From positions 1 to 32,520 of the forward strand of contig WFNH01000044.1 in assembly GCA_015488685.1 (NCBI GenBank): a DNA stretch of 32,520 nucleotides. Reading direction: 5' to 3'. Positions within the stretch are counted from its first letter, which is position 1. Each line of letters begins with the position of its first letter. This DNA comes from Marinosulfonomonas sp. (lineage in GTDB: Bacteria; Pseudomonadota; Alphaproteobacteria; Rhodobacterales; Rhodobacteraceae). Positions 23,827 to 32,520 of the stretch are shown piece after piece. The notes beneath the pieces are model-generated. The model had not been told where the DNA came from. It saw nothing but the letters and a program-made list of their open reading frames with translations, and searched no databases. The position numbers and the translations under genes are program-made.

Positions 23827-23856
23827 CCTTGAAACCCGCCATTCCAATCGCCACAT
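23827..23856 (+). promoter_or_regulatory. Candidate sigma-32 (RpoH) heat-shock promoter of clpB
   Basis: CCTTGAAA (23827-23834) is followed by CGCCACAT (23849-23856), 15 bases after CTTGAA. This fits the CTTGAA...CCCAT-type sigma-32 pattern. It sits about 80 bases upstream of the clpB start, and clpB is a classic RpoH target. Confidence 0.5.
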
Positions 23857-23934
23857 CGGTTGTGAGGTCCGACCATGACTGTGCCGATTGCGGGCGGTCA
23901 AATCCTTCGGACGCTTTAGAAAAGGAGAATACGG

Positions 23935-26499
23935 ATGGACATGGAGAAGTTCACCGAACGGTCGCGCGGTTTTATTCAGGCGGCCCAAACGATTGCAATG
24001 CGCGAGGATCATCAGAAACTTGCGCCGGAACATCTGCTGAAAGCATTGATGGACGATGATCAGGGGCTGGCAAGCAACCTGATCCGCGCCGCTGGCGGGT
24101 CACCCGAACGGGTGGTCGAGGCGGTGGATGCAGCTTTGGCCAAACTGCCCAAAGTGACAGGTGATGCCGGACAGGTGTATCTGGACAGCCAGACCGCCAA
24201 GGTGCTGGACGAAGCCCAGAAAGTTGCCAAGAAAGCAGGCGACAGTTTTGTTCCTGTCGAACGGATTCTGATGGCATTGGCCATGGTAAAATCCAAAGCC
24301 AAGGACGCGCTGGAAGCCGGTGCCGTTTCGGCGCAAAAGCTGAATGAGGCAATTAACGATATTCGCAAAGGACGCACAGCAGATACAGCCAGTGCCGAAG
24401 AAGGCTATGATGCGCTGAAGAAATACGCGCGCGATCTGACCGAGGCCGCGGCCGAGGGCAAGATCGACCCGATTATCGGGCGGGACGAAGAAATACGCCG
24501 CACGATGCAGGTACTTAGCCGCCGCACCAAAAACAATCCGGTGCTGATCGGTGAACCGGGTGTTGGTAAAACGGCGATTGTCGAAGGTTTGGCCTTGCGC
24601 ATTGTCAATGGTGATGTGCCGGAAAGCCTGCTGGACAAGAAACTGTTATCGCTGGATATGGGTGCGCTGATTGCCGGTGCCAAATACCGTGGCGAATTCG
24701 AGGAGCGGTTGAAAGCTGTTTTGAACGAGGTCACTACGGCAGCCGGCGAAATCATTCTGTTCATCGATGAAATGCATACTCTAATCGGGGCGGGTAAAGG
24801 CGATGGCGCAATGGATGCGTCGAACCTGCTGAAACCTGCATTGGCGCGGGGTGAACTACACTGCGTTGGGGCCACCACGCTGGACGAATACCGCAAGCAC
24901 GTCGAAAAAGACGCTGCTTTGGCGCGGCGGTTCCAGCCGGTGCTGGTCGAAGAACCCACGGTCGAGGATACGATTTCGATCCTGCGGGGCATCAAGGAGA
25001 AATATGAACTGCACCACGGCGTGCGGATTTCCGATGCTGCCCTTGTGGCCGCGGCAACGCTTAGCCACCGTTACATCACCGACCGGTTCCTGCCGGACAA
25101 GGCGATCGACCTGATGGACGAAGCTGCATCGCGCCTGCGCATGGAAGTGGACAGCAAGCCCGAAGAACTGGACGCGCTGGACCGCGAGATCATGCAAAAG
25201 CAGATCGAGGCAGAGGCCCTGAAGAAAGAGGACGATGCCGCCAGCAAGGACCGTCTGGAAAAGCTGGAAAAAGAACTGGCTGACCTGATGGAGCGGTCGG
25301 ACGAGATGACTGCGAAATGGCAGGCAGAGCGTAGCAAGCTGGCTTCGGTTCGCGAGATGAAAGAACAGCTGGAGCAGGCACGCGCTGCATTGGAGATTGC
25401 CAAACGCGAAGGTGATCTGGCCCGCGCTGGCGAATTGTCCTATTCCATCATCCCCGAACTGGAATCCAAGCTGAAGGGTGCCGAGACCAAAGGCAGTGAC
25501 CTGATGGTCGAAGAAGCGGTGCGCCCCGAACAGATCGCGCAAGTGGTCGAGCGCTGGACCGGTATCCCGACCAGCAAGATGCTGGAAGGCGAACGCGACA
25601 AGCTGCTGAAGATGGAAGAAGAGATCGGCAAACGGGTGATCGGCCAGAAACAGGCTGTGACGGCTGTTGCCAACTCGGTCCGTCGGGCGCGTGCCGGATT
25701 GAACGATCCGAACCGGCCACTTGGCAGCTTCCTGTTCCTTGGGCCAACCGGCGTGGGTAAAACCGAGCTGACCAAGGCGCTGGCCGAATACCTGTTCGAC
25801 GACGAACACGCGATGGTGCGCATTGATATGTCCGAGTTCATGGAGAAACACTCGGTCGCGCGTCTGATTGGTGCCCCTCCGGGCTATGTCGGCTATGACG
25901 AAGGCGGCGTTCTGACCGAAGCGGTGCGGCGTAAGCCCTATCAGGTGATCCTGTTCGACGAGGTTGAAAAGGCACATCCGGATGTCTTTAACGTGCTGTT
26001 GCAGGTGCTGGACGACGGGGTGCTGACCGATGGTCAGGGCCGCACGGTGGATTTCAAGCAGACGCTGATCATCCTGACGTCGAACCTCGGGTCGCAGGCG
26101 CTAAGCCAACTGCCCGAAGGCTCGGATGCCTCGGAAGCCAAGGAACATGTGATGGAAGCGGTGCGGGCCCATTTCCGCCCCGAATTCCTGAACCGTCTGG
26201 ACGAAATCGTGATCTTTGATCGCCTGAAACGCGAAGATATGACTGCGATCGTTGATATCCAGATTGGCTTGCTGGCCAAACGTCTGGCTGTTCGCAAGAT
26301 CACGCTGGAGGTGGACGAAGATGCCAAGAAGTGGCTGGGCGACAAGGGCTATGACCCTGTCTATGGCGCACGGCCTCTGAAACGTGTGATCCAGCGGTAT
26401 TTGCAGGATCCGCTGGCTGAAAAGCTGTTGGCGGGCGAGATTCTGGATGGCTCGACCGTCAAGGTGACGGCTGACGTGGACGGATTGGTAATCAGCTAA
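23935..26499 (+). CDS. clpB: ATP-dependent chaperone ClpB
   Basis: An 854-residue Hsp100 disaggregase of normal length. An N-terminal Clp-N domain (about 1-145) is followed by the first AAA+ module with Walker A GEPGVGKT (206-213), the long ClpB middle coiled coil (about 400-530, with [20 protein letters not shown]), and a second AAA+ module with Walker A GPTGVGKT (603-610). The pore loop GYVGYDEGG and the C-terminal [20 protein letters not shown] are also present. It lacks the ClpP-binding loop of ClpA, so it works with DnaK to dissolve protein aggregates. AAAGGAG lies seven bases before the ATG, and a sigma-32-like promoter lies upstream. Confidence 0.97.
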   Translation: MDMEKFTERSRGFIQAAQTIAMREDHQKLAPEHLLKALMDDDQGLASNLIRAAGGSPERVVEAVDAALAKLPKVTGDAGQVYLDSQTAKVLDEAQKVAKKAGDSFVPVERILMALAMVKSKAKDALEAGAVSAQKLNEAINDIRKGRTADTASAEEGYDALKKYARDLTEAAAEGKIDPIIGRDEEIRRTMQVLSRRTKNNPVLIGEPGVGKTAIVEGLALRIVNGDVPESLLDKKLLSLDMGALIAGAKYRGEFEERLKAVLNEVTTAAGEIILFIDEMHTLIGAGKGDGAMDASNLLKPALARGELHCVGATTLDEYRKHVEKDAALARRFQPVLVEEPTVEDTISILRGIKEKYELHHGVRISDAALVAAATLSHRYITDRFLPDKAIDLMDEAASRLRMEVDSKPEELDALDREIMQKQIEAEALKKEDDAASKDRLEKLEKELADLMERSDEMTAKWQAERSKLASVREMKEQLEQARAALEIAKREGDLARAGELSYSIIPELESKLKGAETKGSDLMVEEAVRPEQIAQVVERWTGIPTSKMLEGERDKLLKMEEEIGKRVIGQKQAVTAVANSVRRARAGLNDPNRPLGSFLFLGPTGVGKTELTKALAEYLFDDEHAMVRIDMSEFMEKHSVARLIGAPPGYVGYDEGGVLTEAVRRKPYQVILFDEVEKAHPDVFNVLLQVLDDGVLTDGQGRTVDFKQTLIILTSNLGSQALSQLPEGSDASEAKEHVMEAVRAHFRPEFLNRLDEIVIFDRLKREDMTAIVDIQIGLLAKRLAVRKITLEVDEDAKKWLGDKGYDPVYGARPLKRVIQRYLQDPLAEKLLAGEILDGSTVKVTADVDGLVIS

Positions 26500-26520
26500 T
26501 CCGGTCGAATGGAAAGATGG

Positions 26521-26550
26521 AAACGCCCCGTGGTGACGCGGGGCGTTTTT
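26521..26550 (+). terminator. Intrinsic terminator of clpB
   Basis: A perfect 10-base stem (AAACGCCCCG, 26521-26530, with 26539-26548) and 8-base loop end in TTTTT, about 20 bases after the clpB stop. Confidence 0.9.
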
Positions 26551-26662
26551 GTTGGGAGGGTCTCATTATTTAATTTAGGCGCGCCACTAAAAGTTGTGGA
26601 GTTGCTGTGTGATTTCACCTATTTATTGGGGCGGTTGTGAACAAAAATGATTGCAGGTGGCT

Positions 26663-27952
26663 ATGACGCGTTGGGAAGAAGAATTTGACAATAACCCCAT
26701 ACATGCGACCCTTGAAGGGATTCGAGAGTTTCTTAATGTAAAGGTGGATAGTCCAGATAGCGATGTGGCAATTGAAAAGCGCAGATTAGAAAAGGCTCTA
26801 GATTTGTTGGATTCGGCGCTGGAACAGGTCGATAAAGAGATTGCACCGATCGCATTGCTAAATCAAATTAATGGGCATTTACGGCAACCGCAATTTTGGA
26901 ATCAACTGCAAGCATACCAGGGTAACCCTGTCGTTAGTCATTTGCAGGCCGCGAATAATCATATCAATAGTCAAATACATGTATTTTACCAGCTTGCTAT
27001 TTTTTCAAACGGAAAAAAATCAAAAAGAATAACAAAACCCGTTGAGAAAGCATTTGATGAGTTTTGTATGGGTGTTGACGCTAAATCTGGTGAATTCGAT
27101 GCAAAGCTGAATGGGCAAATATCTAAGCTTCAAGAAATTTCGGATACCCAAGATAGGTTAGTCGCTGAAATGACTCATTTGAAAGACGTGCATGAAGATC
27201 GGCTAAACACGTGGCAAGGTGAGTTTACAGAAAACCAAACTTCTAGGGCCGAAGAATTCTCTGCTACGCAAATACAACGTGAGGAACAATTTTCTGAATG
27301 GCTCAGCGCATTCACCAAATCTGCTAATGAAAACCTTGAAACTCTCGTAAAAAGTCAAAAAGAGAAATTTGGTAATCTTTTTGAACAATTCAAAGCAAAA
27401 ATAAATGTGTATCAAAAAGATGCTATCTCGAAACATAATGCTATTCTAGACATACATGGCCTCGTGGCGACTGATGGGGTGGCGGGAGGATACAAAAGAA
27501 CTGCTGATGATGAGGGCAAGGCAGCAAATAAATGGCGGTGGGCGGCCTTTTTGCTTTTAGGTGCTGCAGCTTTATGGTTAGTCATTAAGCTATGGTTTGG
27601 CATAAACGCATTGGACGAAAATGGTATTGATTGGGAGGAAATTGCTACATCAGTATCGTTGACAGGTATTTTATTGGCTGCTGCAGTATATGCATCTAAA
27701 CAGTCAAATTTTCATAGAAGCAATGAAAAGAAAATGCGTTGGTTTGCGTTAGAGGTGAAGGCTATTGATCCATTTTTGGCATCTTTGGGTGAAGAGGACC
27801 AAAAGAAGCTCAAGGCACAAATTTGTGAACGTATTTTTGGCCAGACTGATAGGGGGAGCAATCATGAAACCGAAAGTTTCGATCCAAATGTAATAAAGGT
27901 CATTTCTGATTCATTAGTTGATGGTGTGAAGAGCCTTTCAAAGTTGAAATGA
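26663..27952 (+). CDS. AT-rich coiled-coil membrane protein of unknown function (possible DUF6161-type)
   Basis: A 429-residue protein. The N-terminal half is helical and soluble, with a long coiled coil over about residues 145-270 (SKLQEISDTQDRLVAEMTHL and on). Two hydrophobic helices follow at about 291-311 (WAAFLLLGAAALWLVIKLWF) and 326-344 (ATSVSLTGILLAAAVYASK). A cytoplasmic-looking C-terminal domain of about 80 residues contains EKKMRWFALEVKAIDPFLAS and ends in LVDGVKSLSKLK. The layout recalls DUF6161-type proteins, but that is from memory. Base composition is far more AT-rich than both neighbours, and it uses ATA, TTA and AGA codons, rare elsewhere here. It sits alone between the clpB terminator and rsmJ, which suggests horizontal acquisition. 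ATG 26663 is the assumed start; TTG 26651 and GTG 26657 are in frame, and AGGTGG at 26655-26660 is close to the ATG. Confidence 0.7.
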   Translation: MTRWEEEFDNNPIHATLEGIREFLNVKVDSPDSDVAIEKRRLEKALDLLDSALEQVDKEIAPIALLNQINGHLRQPQFWNQLQAYQGNPVVSHLQAANNHINSQIHVFYQLAIFSNGKKSKRITKPVEKAFDEFCMGVDAKSGEFDAKLNGQISKLQEISDTQDRLVAEMTHLKDVHEDRLNTWQGEFTENQTSRAEEFSATQIQREEQFSEWLSAFTKSANENLETLVKSQKEKFGNLFEQFKAKINVYQKDAISKHNAILDIHGLVATDGVAGGYKRTADDEGKAANKWRWAAFLLLGAAALWLVIKLWFGINALDENGIDWEEIATSVSLTGILLAAAVYASKQSNFHRSNEKKMRWFALEVKAIDPFLASLGEEDQKKLKAQICERIFGQTDRGSNHETESFDPNVIKVISDSLVDGVKSLSKLK

Positions 27953-27956
27953 ATTT

Positions 27957-28550
27957 CTACCCAACCATAAACACATCATACCGCGTTGATTTCCCTGTGA
28001 TCTGGTGCGAGGGCTTGGGCAACCCTTCCATCAAATCCGCCTTTTGCGGCCATTTCAGCACCACCCGTTTGCGTGCGCACCCCAGTGCCACCTTCATCAA
28101 CGCAGGCGCGTCTGAATCCTCCCCCACGATTTGCCGTATCAGCCGCATTTCCTTTTTGACCAATGCCGATTTGCTGCGTGCTGGGTGCATCGGGTCGACC
28201 AGCACCACTTCGGGGGCCAAATCGGGCAGCAGGTCTTTGGCATCGCCATGCAGCAGGGTCATACGGGCGATGATGTCCCCAACGTCGCTATCCACTGCCC
28301 GCGCCAAGGCATCGGCCAACAGTTCGTGCATCTGTGGCGAGCGTTCAATCAGCGTCACCCGCGCCCCCAGTGACGCCAGCAAAAACGCATCGCGTCCCAA
28401 TCCGGCGGTGGCGTCCACCACGTCGGGCGTTTTACCCCCCTTCATCCCTATGGCCCGAGGCAATGCCTGACCGCGCCCGCCGCCGTATCGCAGCCGGTGG
28501 GCGATGGCGCCGGAGGTAAAATCGATGGTCAGGAGGGGCGGGTTGTCCAT
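27957..28550 (-). CDS. rsmJ: 16S rRNA (guanine1516-N2)-methyltransferase
   Basis: A 197-residue SAM-dependent methyltransferase. It shows the RsmJ hallmarks: an N-terminal LTIDFTSGAIAHRLRYGGGR, SAM motif I VVDATAGLGRDAFLLASLGA, acidic strand LIERSP, and the catalytic/recognition block LVDPMHPARSKSALVKKEMR. It is about 50 residues shorter at the N-terminus than E. coli RsmJ (about 250), retaining the whole catalytic domain. The stop is four bases from that of the convergent AT-rich gene. A short AAGGAT precedes the ATG. Confidence 0.88.
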   Translation of the reverse strand: MDNPPLLTIDFTSGAIAHRLRYGGGRGQALPRAIGMKGGKTPDVVDATAGLGRDAFLLASLGARVTLIERSPQMHELLADALARAVDSDVGDIIARMTLLHGDAKDLLPDLAPEVVLVDPMHPARSKSALVKKEMRLIRQIVGEDSDAPALMKVALGCARKRVVLKWPQKADLMEGLPKPSHQITGKSTRYDVFMVG

Positions 28551-28592
28551 ATCCTTGTTCTATAAATATCCGCGCCGCAGGCATAAAGCCTT

Positions 28593-29033
28593 TTATAACC
28601 CCAGCGCGTCCCGAACGATACCGTCCAGCAGGGCCTCAACCTCTTTCATCACGCCTTCGGGCATGGACTTGAAACCGACGATTACTTGATCCGACCCGCC
28701 TTTTTGCATCACAAAGATACGATAAGGGCAGTGGACGATATTCATAATGTTCGCCTCCATTACCTTGCGTGACAGAGTGGCCGAACAGAAGCTGAAGATG
28801 TCGGCATTTTCAAACAACACCACATCCGAGCCGGTCACCGGGCGGGTGCGTTCCAGCATATCGCCTGTGTGGCTGGTCAGATCAATCACCAGACCCGCGT
28901 CAAGGATGGCGTTTTCGACTGAAAACACGGTATCGTCAAAATCGTCGGGCGAGGTATAGGTGATCGCCCCGTCCGCCCAGACCGGAGCAGCAATAAGGGT
29001 GGCCAATAGCGGGGCAATCAGACGGTGAAACAT
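28593..29033 (-). CDS. Exported DUF302 family protein
   Basis: A 146-residue protein with an N-terminal signal peptide (LIAPLLATLIAAPVWA, cleaved about residue 20). It is followed by a DUF302 domain: ITYTSPDDFDDTVFSVENAI, GLVIDLTSHTGDML, and the strand-rich IVHCPYRIFVMQKGG. DUF302 is a small alpha/beta fold of unknown biochemical role, often periplasmic. AGGAAGGAT is found before the ATG. The gene is 42 bases upstream of rsmJ on the same strand and divergent from the glutamate-synthase-like gene. Confidence 0.8.
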   Translation of the reverse strand: MFHRLIAPLLATLIAAPVWADGAITYTSPDDFDDTVFSVENAILDAGLVIDLTSHTGDMLERTRPVTGSDVVLFENADIFSFCSATLSRKVMEANIMNIVHCPYRIFVMQKGGSDQVIVGFKSMPEGVMKEVEALLDGIVRDALGL

Positions 29034-29161
29034 GGGTATCCTTCCTGTTCATATATACCCCGCGAAAAGGTGACTTGCCTATGGCGGGGTCTTTTGCGCA
29101 TTTTGGTGGGGACTTTAGCCATCGCGGCGCAGATGTCAAAAATATATAAAAGGATATGAAT

Positions 29162-30661
29162 ATGAATTTCATGGGTTGGGCTGGCTATGCGATGCAGTAT
29201 CTGGCGTTGCTGTTTGTGTTTATTACCGGTCTGCTGGTGCTGCTGGCTTTGGTGTTGTTCGTGATTGACCGCTTGCAAAAAGGCGATGCGGTGCGGCGGA
29301 ACTATCCGGTGATCGGGCGGTTTCGCGGGGTGTTCAGCCAGCTTGGGGAATTCTTCCGTCAGTATTTCTTTGCCATGGATCGCGAGGAAATGCCGTTCAA
29401 CCGTGCACAGCGGGAATGGGTCGAAGGCGCGGCAGACGGGCGCGGGAATACGGTGGCCTTTGGCTCGACCCGCAATCTGTCGGTGATTGGCACGCCGATT
29501 TTTGTGAACGCTGCCTTTCCGCCGCTCGAGGACCAGTTCGCCAAAACGGACCCGATGCAGATCGGCCCAACCGCGCGTGCGCCTTATACCGCCAAGTCGA
29601 TCGTCAATATTTCGGGGATGAGTTTCGGCGCTTTGTCGGCCCCTGCCGTCGAGTCCCTTAGCAAGGGGGCCGCCAAGGCGGGCGTCTGGATGAACACCGG
29701 GGAAGGGGGCTTGTCGCCCTACCATCTGGCCGGTGGCTGTGATGTGGTGTTCCAGATCGGCACCGCGCGCTACGGGGTGCGGGATCAGGAGGGTAACCTG
29801 TGTGATGACAAGCTGCGCGAAGTGGCTGCGCATGATCAGGTGAAGATGTTTGAAATCAAACTGGCGCAAGGGGCCAAGCCCGGCAAGGGCGGGATATTGC
29901 CCGCCGAAAAGGTAACCGAGGAAATCGCCGCCATTCGCGGGATTCCGGCAGGGCAGGCAAGCCTGTCGCCAAACCGGCATGACGGGGTTGATGATTTCGG
30001 CGACCTGCTGGATATGGTCGCGCATGTGCGCGAGGTGACGGGCAAACCGGTGGGATTCAAAACGGTTGTCGGATCACTCGGACCGTTTCGGGAATTGTTT
30101 GCCCTGATCCGGGACCGCGAAAAAGATGCGCCGGATTTCATCACCATTGATGGCGGCGAGGGCGGAACGGGCGCCGCGCCGATGCCCCTGATTGATCTGG
30201 TCGGCATGCCGATCCGCGAAGCATTGCCGTTGGTGGTGAACCTGCGCGATGAATACGGGCTAAAGGATCGCATCCGCATTGTCGCCAGCGGCAAGCTGGT
30301 CAATCCCGGCGATGTGGCTTGGGCGCTTTGCGCGGGGGCGGATTTCATCACCTCGGCGCGCGGGTTCATGTTCAGTCTGGGCTGCATTCAGGCGCTGAAA
30401 TGTAACCGCAACACTTGTCCGACCGGCATCACCACACATGATCCCAGCCTGCAAAAGGGGCTGGTGGTCGAAGATAAATACGCAAAGGTCGCCCATTACG
30501 CCAAATGCCTGACCAAAGAGGTGGAAACCATCGCCCATTCGGTTGGTGTGTCCGAGCCGCGCAAGATGCGGCGCAGGCATGTTCGGATCGTGCAGGCGGA
30601 TGGCACCAGCAAACCGATGGACGAAATATTTCCGCGTTACAAAGATCAAACAAAATCGTGA
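29162..30661 (+). CDS. Membrane-anchored FMN-binding glutamate synthase-like protein
   Basis: A 499-residue protein. An N-terminal transmembrane helix (about 8-36, YLALLFVFITGLLVLLALVL) leads into a glutamate-synthase FMN domain. Seen are NISGMSFGALSAPAVESLSK, NTGEGGLSPYHL, the FMN loop FITIDGGEGGTGAAP and a CX5CX4C [3Fe-4S] cysteine set (C408, C414, C419) in GCIQALKCNRNTCPTG. The amidotransferase and C-terminal GXGXG domains of GltB are absent, and no GltD partner is adjacent, so it is not a complete glutamate synthase. Substrate and electron partner are unknown. The ATG at 29162 is preferred to 29156 because AAAGGA lies eight bases upstream of it. Confidence 0.85.
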   Translation: MNFMGWAGYAMQYLALLFVFITGLLVLLALVLFVIDRLQKGDAVRRNYPVIGRFRGVFSQLGEFFRQYFFAMDREEMPFNRAQREWVEGAADGRGNTVAFGSTRNLSVIGTPIFVNAAFPPLEDQFAKTDPMQIGPTARAPYTAKSIVNISGMSFGALSAPAVESLSKGAAKAGVWMNTGEGGLSPYHLAGGCDVVFQIGTARYGVRDQEGNLCDDKLREVAAHDQVKMFEIKLAQGAKPGKGGILPAEKVTEEIAAIRGIPAGQASLSPNRHDGVDDFGDLLDMVAHVREVTGKPVGFKTVVGSLGPFRELFALIRDREKDAPDFITIDGGEGGTGAAPMPLIDLVGMPIREALPLVVNLRDEYGLKDRIRIVASGKLVNPGDVAWALCAGADFITSARGFMFSLGCIQALKCNRNTCPTGITTHDPSLQKGLVVEDKYAKVAHYAKCLTKEVETIAHSVGVSEPRKMRRRHVRIVQADGTSKPMDEIFPRYKDQTKS

Positions 30662-30732
30662 GCCAAGTTGTTTTGGCTTTGGCAGGGCGACAACTTAGGT
30701 GATGCTGTAGGAAACACGGATAGAGGCAGAAT

Positions 30733-31662
30733 ATGGTATATCGCTTTAAGACTGATCTGAAATACTCGGACATCACACCGCATGAAATATTTGTGAACCG
30801 CCGCCAGTTGATTGCGGGGGCGGGGGCTGTTGCCTTCGGGTCTATTGCCGGTCCGGCACTGGCCAAAATCGATGCTGCCAAAAGCCGGTATTCAACTGAT
30901 ATGAAGCCAAGCAGTTTCGAGGATATCACGACCTACAATAACTTCTATGAATTTGGCACGGGCAAGTCTGATCCCTCTTATTATGCCGACGCGTTGACAG
31001 TGGACCCTTGGGCGATCAGGTTTGACGGATTGGTGGACCGGCCGGGTAATTATGATCTGGGGGCTATTCTGAAGGTGGTCAACATGGAGGAGCGGATTTA
31101 CCGGCACCGCTGTGTGGAAACGTGGTCGATGGTGATCCCCTGGATCGGGTTCGAGCTTAAGACGGTTCTGGAACGGGTCGGGGTTCAGTCTGGCGCGAAA
31201 TATGTGGCTTTTGAAACGCTGGAACGCCCTAGCGAAATGCCGGCCCAGAAACGGAACCTGCTGGACTGGCCTTACCGCGAGGGGTTGCGGCTGGACGAGG
31301 CAATGCATCCACTGACTATTTTAGCGACAGGGCTGTACGGGGAAGAGATGCCCAAACAGAACGGCGCACCAATCCGTTTGGTGGTGCCGTGGAAATACGG
31401 CTACAAATCTATCAAGTCGATCGTGCGGATCACCCTGACTGATAAACAGCCCAAAACCACCTGGAATGAAATCGGACCGGATGAATACGGCTTCTATAGC
31501 AATGTGAACCCCGAGGTCAGCCACCCGCGCTGGTCACAGGCCACGGAACGTCCTGTCGGGGGCGGGTTGTTTGCCCGTCGCAAGCCGACGCTGAAATTCA
31601 ACGGATATGAAGAAGAAGTCGCCAGCCTTTATGCCGGAATGGATCTGGTAGAGAACCATTAG
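30733..31662 (+). CDS. msrP: Protein-methionine-sulfoxide reductase, molybdopterin catalytic subunit
   Basis: A 309-residue periplasmic molybdoenzyme (YedY/MsrP). A Tat signal with twin arginine ([20 protein letters not shown]) starts near residue 21. The sulfite-oxidase-like fold follows, with the molybdenum-ligand C127 in [22 protein letters not shown], and [18 protein letters not shown]. It reduces methionine sulfoxide in envelope proteins using electrons from MsrQ, whose gene starts one base after the msrP stop. It repairs periplasmic proteins after oxidative or chlorine stress. Confidence 0.93.
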   Translation: MVYRFKTDLKYSDITPHEIFVNRRQLIAGAGAVAFGSIAGPALAKIDAAKSRYSTDMKPSSFEDITTYNNFYEFGTGKSDPSYYADALTVDPWAIRFDGLVDRPGNYDLGAILKVVNMEERIYRHRCVETWSMVIPWIGFELKTVLERVGVQSGAKYVAFETLERPSEMPAQKRNLLDWPYREGLRLDEAMHPLTILATGLYGEEMPKQNGAPIRLVVPWKYGYKSIKSIVRITLTDKQPKTTWNEIGPDEYGFYSNVNPEVSHPRWSQATERPVGGGLFARRKPTLKFNGYEEEVASLYAGMDLVENH

Positions 31663-31663
31663 A

Positions 31664-32296
31664 ATGACCATCACGCAGCGCATAAACACCGGCCTGAAAC
31701 GGGTTCCGGCATGGCCCCTCTATATAGTGGGGCCGCTGCCGGTGATCTGGCTATATTATCTGGGGCTGACAAATCAGCTGGGCGCGGACCCTGTGAAGGC
31801 GATCGAGCAGCAGTTGGGGTTGATCGGGCTACAATTGATTGTGGCCGGACTGACGATCACCCCTCTGCGCCGTTTTGCGGGGCTGAACCTGATAAAATTT
31901 CGTCGGGCGATCGGGCTTTTGGCATTCTTCTATGTGACGGTGCATTTGTTGACATGGCTGGTGGTCGATACACAGTTGGATTGGGCCTACATCTGGATGG
32001 ATATCGTCAAGCGGCCCTATATCACCATTGGCATGACAGGGTTCCTGTTACTGCTGCCCTTGGCGGTGACGTCAAACAACACCTCTATCCGGCGGTTGGG
32101 GGCTGCGACCTGGAACAAGTTGCACAGGCTGACCTATGCAGCCGCCCTTGCCGGTGCGGTGCATTATGTCTGGTTGGTAAAAGGGTGGCAGACAGAGCCA
32201 TTGGTGTATCTGGCGGGGATTATTGCGCTGCTGCTGGTCAGGATTCGAATCCGGCCAAAGCGGATTGTGGGGAATACCCTGAAAAGGGCGGGTTAA
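31664..32296 (+). CDS. msrQ: Protein-methionine-sulfoxide reductase, heme-binding membrane subunit
   Basis: A 210-residue membrane protein with five to six helices of the ferric-reductase-like transmembrane family. Heme-ligand histidines appear in FYVTVHLLTWLV and in NKLHRLTYAAALAGAVHYVW. ITPLRRFAGLNLIKFRRAIG is the family's conserved cytoplasmic loop. It carries electrons from the quinone pool or flavins across the inner membrane to MsrP. The one-base gap to msrP shows coupled expression. Confidence 0.93.
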   Translation: MTITQRINTGLKRVPAWPLYIVGPLPVIWLYYLGLTNQLGADPVKAIEQQLGLIGLQLIVAGLTITPLRRFAGLNLIKFRRAIGLLAFFYVTVHLLTWLVVDTQLDWAYIWMDIVKRPYITIGMTGFLLLLPLAVTSNNTSIRRLGAATWNKLHRLTYAAALAGAVHYVWLVKGWQTEPLVYLAGIIALLLVRIRIRPKRIVGNTLKRAG

Positions 32297-32520
32297 ACGG
32301 GCGTTGATTCTTTGATTCCGGCACCCCGGACGGCCAATGCGCTTGTGTGTTTTCAAAAGTTGCTGAAAGTGTCTTTGATTGTGTTAAATCTTGCCGGTTT
32401 TTCCTGGGCATGTTTGGGTGTTTTTCTTGGATAATCGTTGTTTCCTGAGGAAATTGAATTTTTTGAAAAAACTTTTGATTTTTTACAAAAAGGGGTTGCG
32501 ACTCTTGTCGTGGGGGCCTA
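32297..32520 (+). promoter_or_regulatory. AT-rich region ending in a strong promoter-like sequence (truncated)
   Basis: No gene is seen after msrQ. From about 32440 the DNA is very AT-rich with phased A/T tracts (UP-element-like). It is followed by TTGCGA (32496-32501), a 17-base spacer, and TA at 32519-32520, where a -10 box would begin, cut by the window edge. This layout is what precedes highly expressed stable-RNA operons in this group. Confidence 0.4.

Noticed and set aside
24856-25977. 373-codon minus-strand frame inside clpB
   Set aside because: It lies fully opposite highly conserved ClpB coding sequence and has Phe/His/Leu-rich shadow composition.
29057-29090. ACCCCGC/GCGGGGT inverted repeat between the DUF302 and glutamate synthase-like genes
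   Set aside because: The 20-base gap between arms and lack of a T-run make terminator or operator assignment unsupported; could be chance in GC-rich DNA.
29018-30025. 335-codon minus-strand frame opposite the glutamate synthase-like gene
   Set aside because: Shadow of a well-supported gene; no start signal or recognisable domain.
1-32520. CRISPR array, prophage, integrase or insertion sequence
   Set aside because: No regularly spaced direct repeats and no transposase, integrase or phage structural protein is encoded in any frame inspected.

Overview
The window looks like a piece of chromosome from an alphaproteobacterium of the Rhodobacteraceae (Roseobacter group). The reasons are moderately high GC, the gene repertoire (saccharopine-pathway pair, DinB with an extra N-terminal zinc ribbon, cysteine-poor L36, short RsmJ, DUF3775, stand-alone FMN glutamate-synthase-like protein) and intergenic GC-palindromes of a kind common in this family. 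No phage, transposase, plasmid or CRISPR element was seen. No gene-free stretch exceeds 300 bases.

Layout. 1-4.3 kb: the 3' end of rmuC, a DUF3775 protein, then on the minus strand a two-gene saccharopine (lysine) pathway with a glycosyltransferase downstream. 4.4-7.05 kb: a minus-strand OmpR-type response regulator translationally coupled to a soluble PAS hybrid histidine kinase. 7.24-15.7 kb: divergent from the kinase, a seven-gene cluster containing a long-chain-type acyl-CoA synthetase, a complete branched-chain-amino-acid-type ABC importer (ATPase, two permeases, binding protein, second ATPase) and a phenylacetate-CoA-ligase-like protein with altered core motifs. It reads as a signal-controlled system that imports a carboxylic acid and activates it with CoA; the substrate cannot be read from the sequence. 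15.7-17.4 kb: a secreted caspase-fold protein without any cysteine, carrying two peptidoglycan-binding domains.

17.4-23.7 kb: housekeeping and small functions: rpmJ, tRNA-Val(GAC), an N-formylglutamate amidohydrolase, a stand-alone CZB zinc-binding protein, dinB, a stomatin/NfeD pair, a six-helix membrane protein, pyrF and a small unknown protein. 23.9-26.5 kb: clpB with a plausible sigma-32 promoter. 26.65-27.95 kb: a conspicuously AT-rich single gene for a coiled-coil membrane protein, the best candidate for horizontally acquired DNA and possibly for an undescribed system. 27.95-32.3 kb: rsmJ, a DUF302 protein, a membrane-anchored FMN glutamate-synthase-like protein, and msrPQ for periplasmic methionine sulfoxide repair. 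The window ends in AT-rich DNA leading into what looks like a strong promoter, cut by the window edge.

The observations most worth a second look are the pseudo-caspase with peptidoglycan-binding domains, the AT-rich one-gene islet after clpB, and the acyl-CoA ligase/ABC importer/two-component cluster with its motif-degenerate PaaK-like member.
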